A stretch of 48,941 bases of DNA, taken from positions 1 through 48,941 of the forward strand of contig JAXHTS010000067.1 of assembly GCA_034190085.1 (NCBI GenBank), in the 5' to 3' direction. The DNA is from Spirochaetota bacterium (GTDB lineage Bacteria; Spirochaetota; UBA4802; JAFGDQ01). Of the stretch, positions 30,754 to 40,345 are shown one piece after another. Position 1 is the stretch's first letter. Every line of letters starts with the position of its first letter. Below the pieces are notes generated by a model. The model saw only the letters and a program-made list of their open reading frames with translations. It was not told the DNA's origin and ran no database searches. The position numbers were made by a program, and so were the translations under genes.

Positions 30754-31533
30754 TTACTTTATCTCAGGTACATTAATAACCTGGAGCGCTTCACAGAGAA
30801 ATTGTTTTATTGATTTTAGTGTGTTTAATATATTCCAACCCTCATAGGATTTAAATTTTTCGTATTCTGCATATTCTAATATATCATCAGGATTAAGCAC
30901 CATATTCCCGCCATTCTCAATATTTGAAATTAGGTTGGAGATAAAGTGCTTTGATATCTTAAAGAAATCATAAATCTCGAAAAGGAATAGTCTTCCTTGT
31001 CTAATACGCATCATCTGTAGCTGTGAGATGTATTCCTGTGATATCGCTTTTTCAATATCATCCAATGTCTGACAAAATGATTTAAAGGCTCTGTTACATT
31101 CATCTAACTTTCTATAAAGTGAATCCCTTTCACCAGAATTAGAAAAATCAAGCTTTGTATGTTGGTCAGATAATACACCCCATATCCTCTCCTCGAAATA
31201 TCTCATAATGCTTGAAGCCTCATTTATCTCTCTATCCTCTCTGTATGGTGATGTATTATCTATTTTAATATCTTGTAGGGATTCATAATCTTTAAGGGAT
31301 TTATCCTTATCAGATAAGTTATCTGATGACAAAGTCATTATATTAGTAAAAATTGCATTTTCAAGTTCCCTTAAATCAGCATCCGGGTATAATTTCTGTA
31401 AATTATTTCTAAGCTTATTGATATCTTCCTTGACCCTCTGTTTCTGAGCTTTATTTGGGGTTGTCTTCAGTACACCTTCAAGAAGCTTTATTGACCTTAC
31501 AATCTTCTCTGATTTATCATTCTTATAATCCAT
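30754..31533 (-). CDS. Hypothetical helical cytoplasmic protein
   Basis: 259 residues, almost entirely charged alpha-helix, no signal peptide or membrane segment. Residues 1-60 look like a coiled coil (KIVRSIKLLEGVLKTT... DINKLRNNLQKLYP), followed by an acidic linker and a longer helical domain. I recognise no family. ATG at 31533 is chosen; TTG at 31545 preceded by AGGA is an alternative. Confidence 0.7.
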   Translation of the reverse strand: MDYKNDKSEKIVRSIKLLEGVLKTTPNKAQKQRVKEDINKLRNNLQKLYPDADLRELENAIFTNIMTLSSDNLSDKDKSLKDYESLQDIKIDNTSPYREDREINEASSIMRYFEERIWGVLSDQHTKLDFSNSGERDSLYRKLDECNRAFKSFCQTLDDIEKAISQEYISQLQMMRIRQGRLFLFEIYDFFKISKHFISNLISNIENGGNMVLNPDDILEYAEYEKFKSYEGWNILNTLKSIKQFLCEALQVINVPEIK

Positions 31534-31545
31534 ATCTAATTCCAA

Positions 31546-32248
31546 TTATCCTATCATTTATAGATGATTAGTAGAAGGAAAACAGGTACAGCTTTACACT
31601 TTTTATTAAATTATTGAATAAATCCTCAAATATACTATTATATCGCTGATTTGGTTTTATCTCATCAATATTATCACTCTCATTGTTTGTTAATCGATGC
31701 TACCCTTGACATAGAAATACATAAAAACATTAGGATTTTCTTTATCAAATTCGTAAATGTATTTAGTCTAAAAATAAAATAGAAAGGAAATAAATCAATC
31801 ATATTACAGTAGAAACTTCCATCTTAACTTATTGCCCATAGATTGATATACGACTATAGCATTTTATGTGGAAATTTCAATAAAAATGTTATTTTTATTA
31901 CATTATTAGACCATTATTATTGTTAATATTTCAATTTATATTATATAATATAATTAGATAAATAATTGTGTCCTTGCGGTTATGGATATCCCTTTGATTT
32001 CATAAAATCTTTAGATATATAAAGGAAGCAATTATTTGTTATACAAAAAAATGTTGATATTGGAAAAAATCATTGTAATTTAACATCCTTTATCGTGATT
32101 AAGGTAATATATTGGATTAATAATGAGTATTTCCGTATTTAGAAATATTAGTAAGAGTTAGTAATTCATCAGTCATTTCCATTGAGAGGATAATTATTCA
32201 GGTTTATCCTGTTTAAAAAGTATTTTTCATGAGAGAGATATAAATATT
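31546..32248. other. 700-base AT-rich gap
   Basis: No convincing gene, repeat or RNA. A TTGACA occurs near 31705 but is far from the next start. The last 100 bases must hold the promoter of the decarboxylase gene. Confidence 0.45.
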
Positions 32249-33949
32249 ATGAAGCTTCTTGATAAGGATGTTCATAGAAAGGATGTCATAAAGGCTGATA
32301 TTGAGCATTTGAGGAAATTATTTATTATGCCGGATTCTCCGGATAAATTTTTGGAATTCGGTTATGAATTATTGAATCTTATTCATAATTTTTTTACTGA
32401 AAAGGGTGGAATACATAGCGAGATATCACTTCCTGAATTGTCAAAGCTATTCTCAAATATTCAGATTCCTAAATCCCCACAATTATTGAAGGATATTTTA
32501 TCCGAAATAAAAGACAAGATAATAGCTCATTCCGTGAAGGTAGGCAGCCCCTATTATATTGGTCACATGACAAGCGCAATACCATATTTTATGATACTCC
32601 TTGAGATGATAATAGCCGCGCTTAATCAGAATCAAGTTAAGATAGAAACAGCAAAGGCATCCACCTTTGTTGAACGTGAACTTGTAGCGTGGATACATAA
32701 ATTGATCTTTAATCGCTCTTCAAATTTTTATCAGAGACACATCCAGAATCCTGATGTGGCCCTGGGAAATGTTACACTTGACGGGACTATAGCGAATCTT
32801 ACAGCGATGCTTGTGGCAAGGAATAAGGCCTTTCCCCCAAAGGGCAGATTCCCAGGCATTAGGAAGGCTGGCGTATATGAGGCATTACGACATTATAATT
32901 ACAATAGGGCTGTGATAATTGTTTCTAACAGGGGTCACTATTCATTTGATAAGATTTCTCGGATCATAGGGATAGGTGAGAATAATATTATTAAGATTCC
33001 GGTTAATTCAGATAATAAGATTGATATTCATAAGTTAAGACAGACCTGCTATGAGATCAAAGAGATGAATAAAGACGGAGAGGATAGGACAAAGATCATC
33101 TCACTCATTGGCATTGCCGGCACCACAGAAACCGGAAATATTGATAACCTTGTTGAGATTAGGAAAATAGCCGATGAATATAATACCTTTTTTCATGTAG
33201 ATGCTGCTTGGGGTGGGGCTGTCCTTCTTGTTGATCAATATCGTTTCCTGCTAAATGGAATAGAATCAGCTGATTCAGTAACCTTTGATGCTCATAAACT
33301 TCTCTATACTCCCCTATCTATGGGATTGATACTATTTAAAGAGGAGACGGCGCTCGATTATTTAAAGCACACTTCAGAGTATATTATTAGAGCGGATTCA
33401 GTTGATCAGGGAAGATTTACTGTCGAAGGTTCCAGACCATTCTCCTGCCTTAAACCCTGGTCTACCCTAAAGATATTTGGCACAGAAGGATTCAAGCTAC
33501 TCTTGGAGCAGGCATTTGACAATATCAATTATTTGAGGAGAATTATTGAAGAGAATAGCAACCTTGAACCTATAAACCAACCTGAATTATTTATCTACAA
33601 TTATAGGTTTGTCCCAGAGGAAATTCAGAAGGAACTGGATTCCCTCCTTCAGGAGATAGCGGTACAAGGGAAACAAGGAAGGAATAAACTTCAAAAAAGG
33701 GTGGATAAAATAAATACGACACTAAATGAACTCAATATTGAGTTGCATAGAAAGATTAGGCAGGAGGATAATAGCTTTGTATCAAGGACTGTTCTTGAAT
33801 CAACGAAATATTCTCCCCAAAGGATAGTGGTTCTTCGTGCAATTACAATAAATCCCCTACTGACGCCTGAGATTATGGAGGAGATAATAAACGAGCACAA
33901 TCAGTTGGGATTAAAGATATACAAATCATACACATCTAGTCGTTTTTAA
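32249..33949 (+). CDS. PLP-dependent amino-acid decarboxylase, PanP/glutamate-decarboxylase type
   Basis: 566 residues, group II decarboxylase fold. Lys350 in DAHKLLYTPLS is the expected PLP Schiff-base lysine and HVDAAWGGAVLL carries the PLP aspartate. The segment GSPYYIGHMTSAIPYFM... ALNQNQVKIETAKAST resembles PanP, the aspartate 1-decarboxylase that supplies beta-alanine for pantothenate in some gamma-proteobacteria, as I recall it. Glutamate or aromatic amino acids remain possible substrates. Residues 455-500 form a charged helical insert. It stands alone as a transcript; no panC or panB is visible nearby. Confidence 0.82.
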   Translation: MKLLDKDVHRKDVIKADIEHLRKLFIMPDSPDKFLEFGYELLNLIHNFFTEKGGIHSEISLPELSKLFSNIQIPKSPQLLKDILSEIKDKIIAHSVKVGSPYYIGHMTSAIPYFMILLEMIIAALNQNQVKIETAKASTFVERELVAWIHKLIFNRSSNFYQRHIQNPDVALGNVTLDGTIANLTAMLVARNKAFPPKGRFPGIRKAGVYEALRHYNYNRAVIIVSNRGHYSFDKISRIIGIGENNIIKIPVNSDNKIDIHKLRQTCYEIKEMNKDGEDRTKIISLIGIAGTTETGNIDNLVEIRKIADEYNTFFHVDAAWGGAVLLVDQYRFLLNGIESADSVTFDAHKLLYTPLSMGLILFKEETALDYLKHTSEYIIRADSVDQGRFTVEGSRPFSCLKPWSTLKIFGTEGFKLLLEQAFDNINYLRRIIEENSNLEPINQPELFIYNYRFVPEEIQKELDSLLQEIAVQGKQGRNKLQKRVDKINTTLNELNIELHRKIRQEDNSFVSRTVLESTKYSPQRIVVLRAITINPLLTPEIMEEIINEHNQLGLKIYKSYTSSRF

Positions 33950-34030
33950 TGAATTAGTTTTGATGAGGATCGAGTCAAAATTAAGAACTAGCACCTTAGA
34001 AGAATATAGATTAACACAAGGATATTCCTC

Positions 34031-34906
34031 TTACTGAAAATCATTCAGTCTCTCAGTTCTCTTCTCATCCCTTTCAACTATCTCTTGCAGATGTTTATAC
34101 TGAACAGAATCTACGCCATATTTTAGTTCCGCTGCCTGAAGGAGATATCTGTTTTTTTTCTGTTTGTATTGAGTAATCTTCTCCTCAGATGCATGTCTGT
34201 ACTTATTGAGTACCGCTTCCATAAATGCATAACAGCTTGAAAGATATTTATAAGCCCATGGATCTTTTCTGTTTTCATCCCTGATAGCGATGTATCTTTC
34301 GAGAATTGGTATACAGGGTAAAAAGTTATGCAGATCATATTGAGTAGATACGTATACCTGATACAACCGTGATTGAAAGTTGACAAACTCGGGCCTCTTC
34401 CTAACCTCTCCTGACTGAATATCATCCAGATGATTGATTGCCTTGACGAAGTAGGTTATTGATTTCATCTTGGCTTCTGTTTTCATCAATGATATCTGCC
34501 TTCTTTCACGATTCTTTCTATCTATCTCCTGCCAATACCATCTTTCATTGAGCATATTTTTTTCTTTATTGGTTTGTTTAAATTTCAAAACCTCAAATTC
34601 CATATCTTCGAGTATGTCTATACCTGTGGAGAATTCATCAATGGAGATCCTTAACACATTTTCAGCATATTCAAGAGTAAGCTTTTCAAGATCCTTCATA
34701 GCCTTAATATAGGGCTTGAAATCCTTTATCCTCCATCCTGTTACTTCTCTTTCCCAGGGTTTTCCCTCCTCCTTCTTTTCCTCTACTGCTACCGCTTTCT
34801 TCTCTTCCTTTTGGGCATATAAATTATATGCTAATATACTGATAACGATTGACAGCAGGATCAGTGTGGCAATTAGTATATTATTTATAGTGTTCTTATT
34901 TTTCAT
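34031..34906 (-). CDS. Hypothetical membrane-anchored helical protein
   Basis: 291 residues with one N-terminal transmembrane segment (about 10-30), a Lys/Glu-rich linker and a long, mostly helical outer part with TPR-like length periodicity near residues 190-250 (AYKYLSSCYAFMEAVLNKY). No family recognised. It probably faces the periplasm. Confidence 0.68.
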   Translation of the reverse strand: MKNKNTINNILIATLILLSIVISILAYNLYAQKEEKKAVAVEEKKEEGKPWEREVTGWRIKDFKPYIKAMKDLEKLTLEYAENVLRISIDEFSTGIDILEDMEFEVLKFKQTNKEKNMLNERWYWQEIDRKNRERRQISLMKTEAKMKSITYFVKAINHLDDIQSGEVRKRPEFVNFQSRLYQVYVSTQYDLHNFLPCIPILERYIAIRDENRKDPWAYKYLSSCYAFMEAVLNKYRHASEEKITQYKQKKNRYLLQAAELKYGVDSVQYKHLQEIVERDEKRTERLNDFQ

Positions 34907-35131
34907 CTGGCATATCCCATTAAATTTAATGTAATTCTCTAATATTTATCGGAATCTACAGGCAGAAAATTGATTCTTTTTTAGCTGTAGCTCCCTTAAT
35001 TTAGAGGAGAATCTAAACCTATTTGATAATTCAATATAATAGATCTATCCAAAAAGATCAAGCCACATTCTTGTGTGCCTCAGATGTTGAGAGAATAAAT
35101 GTTCTTTAGGATCACCAAAAGTGGAATAAAA

Positions 35132-36640
35132 CTAATACCTGTAGGGTATTGAAATACTTATTATATTATCGCCTTCATTACCCTCTTCAAATCGAAGATC
35201 CAGTGATACCCTTTGGAACTCCCTTTCCATCTCAATGTTATAGAATCGATAGGATGGTTTGATATAATAAGCGCTTATAAATTCAAAAAGCTTTATTACC
35301 CCTAAGGCTATCAGGGTGGTTGAACCCTTTTTCTTGGAATCCTTATAATATAGGCTGTATCCACCCAAAAACATCTCAGAGAAGTAAAAACCCCAGCCAA
35401 GGGCCCTATGACCCTTATAGAACAAACCCCCACCCGGAATAAATGCTGAGAAGAGGAGAGCTGTAGCATTGTTATTCCCAAAGTAGGGCGGAAGCAACTC
35501 ATTCTTTTTAAATTGGTAGGCCAGTTGGTCCATGTAGGCTACTGAGAATATTACAGGGAGTGTAGCCCATAAGAATATATGAATATTCTTCATGTTTTGA
35601 TCCCTATCGCTGTCATCCTCCCATGGGAGGGGATTGATCTTAAAACCTGTAATGATCCAGGGTAGAGAGATATGGGTTAATATTGCTCCAGTTGAAACAA
35701 CTATTCCGCCTATATCTGATGAATGATTATTGAAACCCAGATAATTGGTTGATAGGAATGCCCCATATCCAGGGATGCAAATATTGCTGCCCATATTCAC
35801 TATACATATCCCTTCAATCATCCTCTTCCCAGGATTCCTACTCAATAATAGGGTATTCTCCAGTCCATATTTATCTATGGTTAATCTGGATATATTGCTT
35901 TCCCTCTCGCAAATGATCCTTTTGATGTCTGGAAATACTTCAATCGATATTAGTTCGCCTGCCTTTCTCCTCCTTCCCTTTATCCTTACAATTGATTCCA
36001 ACCTGCCCAATTGAATCACCTCAATCAAATCGCCTTGGATTGTAGGGTATTCAGATTTATCAATCCCGTGCCATTGACCAACATTGATAAGTGATAGACC
36101 ATTATCATAATTTTTTATGATCCCTGCCCTTATGGGTAGATTTTTATGCATATAGGCGATCTCTCTTCCAAGCTTCATGGGGATATTCATCATTATCCTG
36201 CTTCTTACTCGAATTCTTTTCTCTAAAAGCTTGTAATCCGGATTCCTTGGGATAACCCTGGCCTCGGCAAGGCATAGGTCCATTATCTGTGTGACTGAAA
36301 CTATCATATAGATATCTGCCCTCAATATCTTTGCAAGGCTGTCATAATCCCCTTCTGCGATATCCTCTAGTTTACTCTTTTCTATGGCTTCTTGAATATG
36401 CGTGTCATCAATAGGTAAAAATCTGCCAAGTTCGTTAAAAACATTTTTTATGCTTTCAACCGACTTATCTGTAAGGGCGTTTATGGTTATATTCTTCTGC
36501 CTTTTACTGAATACAACAACCCTGGGGGGTGTGTATCTATTATTGAGGTTAGCTAAGGCGGCCCTGGAATGTATCCCAATAAGGGTGATAACCAAAAGGG
36601 ATAACAAACATTTCTGTACTTTATTGTTATTGTATAGCAT
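35132..36640 (-). CDS. CsgG-like envelope protein with C-terminal GGGxFYKG membrane region, paralogue A
   Basis: 502 residues. A signal peptide (to about Ala30) is followed by a CsgG-like region (VVVFSKRQKNITINALTDKSVESI... LAKILRADIYMIVSVTQI), a middle domain, and hydrophobic segments near the C-terminus around SAFIPGGGLFYKGHRALGWGFYF. That glycine/aromatic motif recalls DUF5683-type proteins (G.GQ.YNG...KG). The next gene product has the same order of parts. The gene follows its paralogue by 15 bases. Role unknown; probably envelope assembly. Confidence 0.68.
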   Translation of the reverse strand: MLYNNNKVQKCLLSLLVITLIGIHSRAALANLNNRYTPPRVVVFSKRQKNITINALTDKSVESIKNVFNELGRFLPIDDTHIQEAIEKSKLEDIAEGDYDSLAKILRADIYMIVSVTQIMDLCLAEARVIPRNPDYKLLEKRIRVRSRIMMNIPMKLGREIAYMHKNLPIRAGIIKNYDNGLSLINVGQWHGIDKSEYPTIQGDLIEVIQLGRLESIVRIKGRRRKAGELISIEVFPDIKRIICERESNISRLTIDKYGLENTLLLSRNPGKRMIEGICIVNMGSNICIPGYGAFLSTNYLGFNNHSSDIGGIVVSTGAILTHISLPWIITGFKINPLPWEDDSDRDQNMKNIHIFLWATLPVIFSVAYMDQLAYQFKKNELLPPYFGNNNATALLFSAFIPGGGLFYKGHRALGWGFYFSEMFLGGYSLYYKDSKKKGSTTLIALGVIKLFEFISAYYIKPSYRFYNIEMEREFQRVSLDLRFEEGNEGDNIISISIPYRY

Positions 36641-36655
36641 ATAGGTTGATGCAGA

Positions 36656-38158
36656 TTAAAATCTATAGGTATATTTTGCGTTAATATTGATATTCATCTC
36701 CCTATCAAGATATATTTCAGGTTCAAGATTGAGACACTCCTCCAATATACCCCTATTCCGAATATTATCTTTTAGATAGAGAACATGTATTATCTCCATT
36801 ATCTTTACACAACCGAATAGTCCAAGCAAGGTATACCCCTTCTCCTCATTTATCTCTTCTTTATTATAAGAATTAGTCGATATGTCATATCGCTCCCCTC
36901 TGGAGAATTCCCTTATTGTAAAATATAATAGAATATTATTAAGATGAAAATATAGATATCCCCATGACCTGTATCCCCTATAGAAATGCCCCCCACCACC
37001 TGATACTAATGAAAGATATGCAGCTGAGAGCTTATTCCCCATGTATGGGTGTCTGCCATAATAATCTGACGAAAGGGCAAGGTGGCGATGCGAAAATAGA
37101 TCCGCAACAAGGGAAATCCCACCACAAAAGAGCATATAGATAGCGAAGCGATTACAGGCAAGTGTATTCTTTGAAATGTTCCTTTTGTCGTCACGAAAAT
37201 CCTCTGGTCGGTTGGCAAGGCCGTAGTATTCAATATATAGATAGGGAAGGGTATTCGCAATCCATAGGGATAACCCCCTAAAATCTCCGTATGTATAATA
37301 ACCGATAGGCGCTATAACGGGCATCAATGCGCTTGCTATTGGTGTGAAGAGAATCTCAAGAAATGTGTCAGCGCCAGAGGACTCCTCAAAAACGATCTCT
37401 TTTTTTCTTCCATAGTAAAAATCCTTAAGAAACCTAGACTGGTTATTATAGGAAATAAGGATAAAATCCCTTGAGGATATCGCTTCAGCATTCAATTCCC
37501 TTTTGACTACAATATTCTCCTTCACCCATAATTTACCAATGGGTTTAAATATCCCAAGTGGATCCTCCTTAATAGCGGCGTTATCGTATCTATAGAGGGT
37601 AAAGGCCCCTGTGATGAACTCATGAACATCTAATGCTAGCACCCCATTTTTCTCTCTTTTGATAAAGATCTGAGCTGTATATTTCTGCAGTAACCTTGAG
37701 AAAAAATGTGAGACATGCTCCTCAAGAATATGGCTCAGCCGAGTTGATATCCCTGACAGGGATAGGGGTATCATTATTCTATATTTATAGATTATTCTAC
37801 CAAAGTAGGGGGCGCAAATACCATATGATTTTAATTCAATTATGAGATCCTCTCCGCAATCCTCAATATGCCATCTGATTATCATATGCAATCCAGCCTC
37901 CATTGCAAATCGGAGTATACAGCCCTCATCCAGACACTTAAATTTGTTGAGTTCATGTTTCAGAAGGGATGTATTGATCACATCGAAGATGCCTGTTGAA
38001 TTAACAATATCAATTACGTGCCTCTCCAGGATATTTGATGCATTCGATATTCCAGGCGTTTTGCTATCGAATCCAATAATACCTAAAAGAGGTTTTGATG
38101 CGTATAGGGGATTCTCAATAATAAATACAAGTAGTATTATAAATAAATATCTCTTCAT
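36656..38158 (-). CDS. CsgG-like envelope protein with C-terminal GGGxFYRG membrane region, paralogue B
   Basis: 500 residues starting MKRYLFIILLVFIIENPLYA, a signal peptide. The CsgG-like N-terminal region (LLGIIGFDSKTPGISNASNIL... KCLDEGCILRFAMEAGLHMIIRW) is followed by a poorly conserved middle and by hydrophobic segments with SLVSGGGGHFYRGYRSWGYLYF, matching SAFIPGGGLFYKGHRALGWGFYF in the neighbour. An upstream in-frame ATG at 38185 exists in a TTGAAT-rich stretch; neither start has a good ribosome-binding site. Likely same operon as the M23 peptidase and paralogue A. Confidence 0.68.
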   Translation of the reverse strand: MKRYLFIILLVFIIENPLYASKPLLGIIGFDSKTPGISNASNILERHVIDIVNSTGIFDVINTSLLKHELNKFKCLDEGCILRFAMEAGLHMIIRWHIEDCGEDLIIELKSYGICAPYFGRIIYKYRIMIPLSLSGISTRLSHILEEHVSHFFSRLLQKYTAQIFIKREKNGVLALDVHEFITGAFTLYRYDNAAIKEDPLGIFKPIGKLWVKENIVVKRELNAEAISSRDFILISYNNQSRFLKDFYYGRKKEIVFEESSGADTFLEILFTPIASALMPVIAPIGYYTYGDFRGLSLWIANTLPYLYIEYYGLANRPEDFRDDKRNISKNTLACNRFAIYMLFCGGISLVADLFSHRHLALSSDYYGRHPYMGNKLSAAYLSLVSGGGGHFYRGYRSWGYLYFHLNNILLYFTIREFSRGERYDISTNSYNKEEINEEKGYTLLGLFGCVKIMEIIHVLYLKDNIRNRGILEECLNLEPEIYLDREMNININAKYTYRF

Positions 38159-38225
38159 TATATTCAATATATTCAATGCATTCAATCTTGATCAGTACAG
38201 TAATAGGAGAGAACAACAATCCCAA

Positions 38226-39377
38226 CTATTGGTGTATAGAAAAGATCCATGTGAAGTATTTCCGTATATCCTTTATATTCATCCCATATCCCAAGTATTG
38301 TCCATCTACCCATATTTCAAAGTGTAGGTGGATGCCATAATCTTTACCTTCAGCCTCACCCAGGAGGCCGGAATTCCCAGCCCAGCCAATCCTTTGACCC
38401 TTCTTAACATTAGCGCCCCTTACTATCTTCTTATCTATTCGGGAAAGGTGGTTATAGGTACTAATAACTCCATTCCTATGGTCGATCCATATCTGTCTTC
38501 CCCCAAAGGACCTCTTGACAAAGGTACAGGGATGTCTTTTATAATACTCAGACTGATTCTTCCATTCTTCAACGGACATGGGTATATAGTTCCAATCCGC
38601 CCTTAAAATTATGCCATTGTCCGCCGCAATCACAGGCGTCTCTTTATCAACTCCAATCGGATCATAAGAATCTTCTGAGTGATAATAATAAATATCCAAA
38701 CCAACATGTTTCCCGCCTCTATACTCACGCGGGGCATTAGGATAACTGGAATCCATGGTAGGAAGGAAACCATTATTTATTGGGAACCTCAGGCCCATGA
38801 GTCGTTCGTCATAGCATTTCAGATTATTCATCCCGATGTAGGTCTCAATCTCAGCTATAGCGGCATAACCATCATAGGTGGCGCTGGCCGGTATAAATAT
38901 TCTGAAGGCGCTTGCATCCACACCGCAGAGATCGAATTCAACCCTCTCCTTATAGACCCTTCGATTTGGAAAGAAGAATCCGAGTATGCAATTTTTATTG
39001 TTCTCTTCGAAATTGAGGGTGGCATAATCGAACCATTCATCATTATGAATGAATTGGAGTATACAATATTTTACTGCCCTGTAGTTATCCTTCCTTCCAG
39101 AATATACAACTATTCTACTCATGAGTCTTTTGGTAGCGAAATCAATTTCGATCCAATGATCTCCATCCCTTTGGGAGAGCCAGGAAGACTTCCTGTCATT
39201 GTCAAAGGCCTTGTTCCCGCTATGATTAAGACTATAGTTTGAGCTTGTGGAATAATAGATCTTCTGCAGGGTGTTGTTGCCGATTATAAAACACTGCTTG
39301 TCGCTATTCCCCCTTTGAGGAATTTTATAATCGATATTGAATAATAACAGGAAAAGAAGAATCGTTTTTATCATCAT
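38226..39377 (-). CDS. Secreted discoidin-like domain + M23 metallopeptidase
   Basis: 383 residues. A short hydrophobic N-terminus (MMIKTILLFLLLFN) is followed by an F5/8-type discoidin-like domain (about 45-180: SLNHSGNKAFDNDRKSSWLS... HWIEIDFA) and a C-terminal M23 domain with the zinc motifs HVGLD and HLHFE intact. M23 enzymes cut peptidoglycan cross-links or act as scaffolds; intact ligands favour an active enzyme. The discoidin-like part may bind glycan. Tandem ATG codons at 39377/39374 are taken as start; a TTG further up lacks support. It heads a three-gene set with two CsgG-like proteins. Confidence 0.83.
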   Translation of the reverse strand: MMIKTILLFLLLFNIDYKIPQRGNSDKQCFIIGNNTLQKIYYSTSSNYSLNHSGNKAFDNDRKSSWLSQRDGDHWIEIDFATKRLMSRIVVYSGRKDNYRAVKYCILQFIHNDEWFDYATLNFEENNKNCILGFFFPNRRVYKERVEFDLCGVDASAFRIFIPASATYDGYAAIAEIETYIGMNNLKCYDERLMGLRFPINNGFLPTMDSSYPNAPREYRGGKHVGLDIYYYHSEDSYDPIGVDKETPVIAADNGIILRADWNYIPMSVEEWKNQSEYYKRHPCTFVKRSFGGRQIWIDHRNGVISTYNHLSRIDKKIVRGANVKKGQRIGWAGNSGLLGEAEGKDYGIHLHFEIWVDGQYLGYGMNIKDIRKYFTWIFSIHQ

Positions 39378-39392
39378 TAGAAATAAATACAA

Positions 39393-39722
39393 TTATTATA
39401 GATATCTCAAAGGGCGCTTTAATTCATAATCATTGAGCATCAGTTACACTTATTATGTTTGATTATTAAAAGTCAATACCATCTTATCAAATAATTCAGT
39501 TAGTATCTCTATTACTCACCTATATTGAAGTTTAGGGTAAACTTCTTTTATAATTTTACGAGTATAAATGTTATCAACAATATTTTGCTTGATGAAATTA
39601 TAATATCCCTTCAAACCTGAAGGGATTGTTACATATGAGTATATGTCCGGACTCATCCCAGTACAAGTAAATGAGGAGAATCCGGGATATCATAAGTCTG
39701 AATAAATGAGAGGAGGAAAGAG
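39393..39722. other. Intergenic leader before cutA with hairpins
   Basis: Holds the hairpin 39605-39626 and a second weaker inverted repeat ATGAGT/ACTCAT near 39635-39656. No gene seen. Confidence 0.45.
39605..39626 (+). promoter_or_regulatory. Hairpin upstream of cutA
   Basis: ATCCCTTCA pairs with TGAAGGGAT around AACC (9-bp stem). It lies about 100 bases before the cutA start and could be part of a leader RNA; no known riboswitch is recognised. Confidence 0.45.
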
Positions 39723-40043
39723 TTGAGTAAATTTATAGTTATTCTATGCACTGTGCCCTCAAAGGATGATGGTATAGCCATTGCTAAAAGACTTGTTGAG
39801 GAAGGTCTTGCCGCCTGTGTGAATATCAATAGCGGTGTATCATCGATATATAAATGGAAGGGAGATATCTGTGATGATGAAGAATATCTCCTATTCATCA
39901 AGAGCAGAAAGGCGCTCTTTGATAAAGTAAGCGCTGAGATTGTTTCTCTTCACCCATATGATCTTCCAGAGATAATCTCTCTGCCTATAACTGTAGCATT
40001 AAAACCCTATCTCAACTGGATCGAGGAGAATACGCAGAATTAG
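39723..40043 (+). CDS. cutA: Divalent-cation tolerance protein CutA
   Basis: 106 residues matching CutA1: FIVILCTVPSKDDGIAIAKRLVEEGLAACVNI near the N-terminus, SIYKWKGDI, EYLLFIKSR and HPYDLPEI. It forms a trimer; a role in copper or other metal tolerance is debated. The start is TTG, supported by GAGAGGAGG just before; no ATG fits. Confidence 0.92.
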   Translation: MSKFIVILCTVPSKDDGIAIAKRLVEEGLAACVNINSGVSSIYKWKGDICDDEEYLLFIKSRKALFDKVSAEIVSLHPYDLPEIISLPITVALKPYLNWIEENTQN

Positions 40044-40085
40044 TTGCATTGAGGACGGATCGCTCATCTGCCTTAACCAATGACT

Positions 40086-40319
40086 TTATTGGTCCTCCAC
40101 CTCAGCATCATCCTTACAAGTATCCTCACATTTATTGATATTCAGTATCTCGTATAGTATGGAATATCTGCTAAGGGAACTATAGATCATGACTAATCCA
40201 AGGGTCAGAAGTATTATAAAGCCGATGACCCCTGGATTGAGAATAATGATGTTGAGTAGAAATGACATTCCTACTAGAAATCTTATATAGCTGTCTTCTG
40301 GACTCACATTTTTCTTCAT
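40086..40319 (-). CDS. DUF2892-type small membrane protein
   Basis: 77 residues with N-terminal polar part, two hydrophobic helices (about 13-30, 31-50) and a SRYSILYEILNINKCE segment that matches the CPLYxLLGINTC tail of DUF2892 (YgaP membrane part). Function unknown. Acidic C-terminus. It ends just before the ClC gene stop region on the same strand. Confidence 0.65.
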   Translation of the reverse strand: MKKNVSPEDSYIRFLVGMSFLLNIIILNPGVIGFIILLTLGLVMIYSSLSRYSILYEILNINKCEDTCKDDAEVEDQ

Positions 40320-40345
40320 GATTTATCCTTAATAGTAGAGCATCA

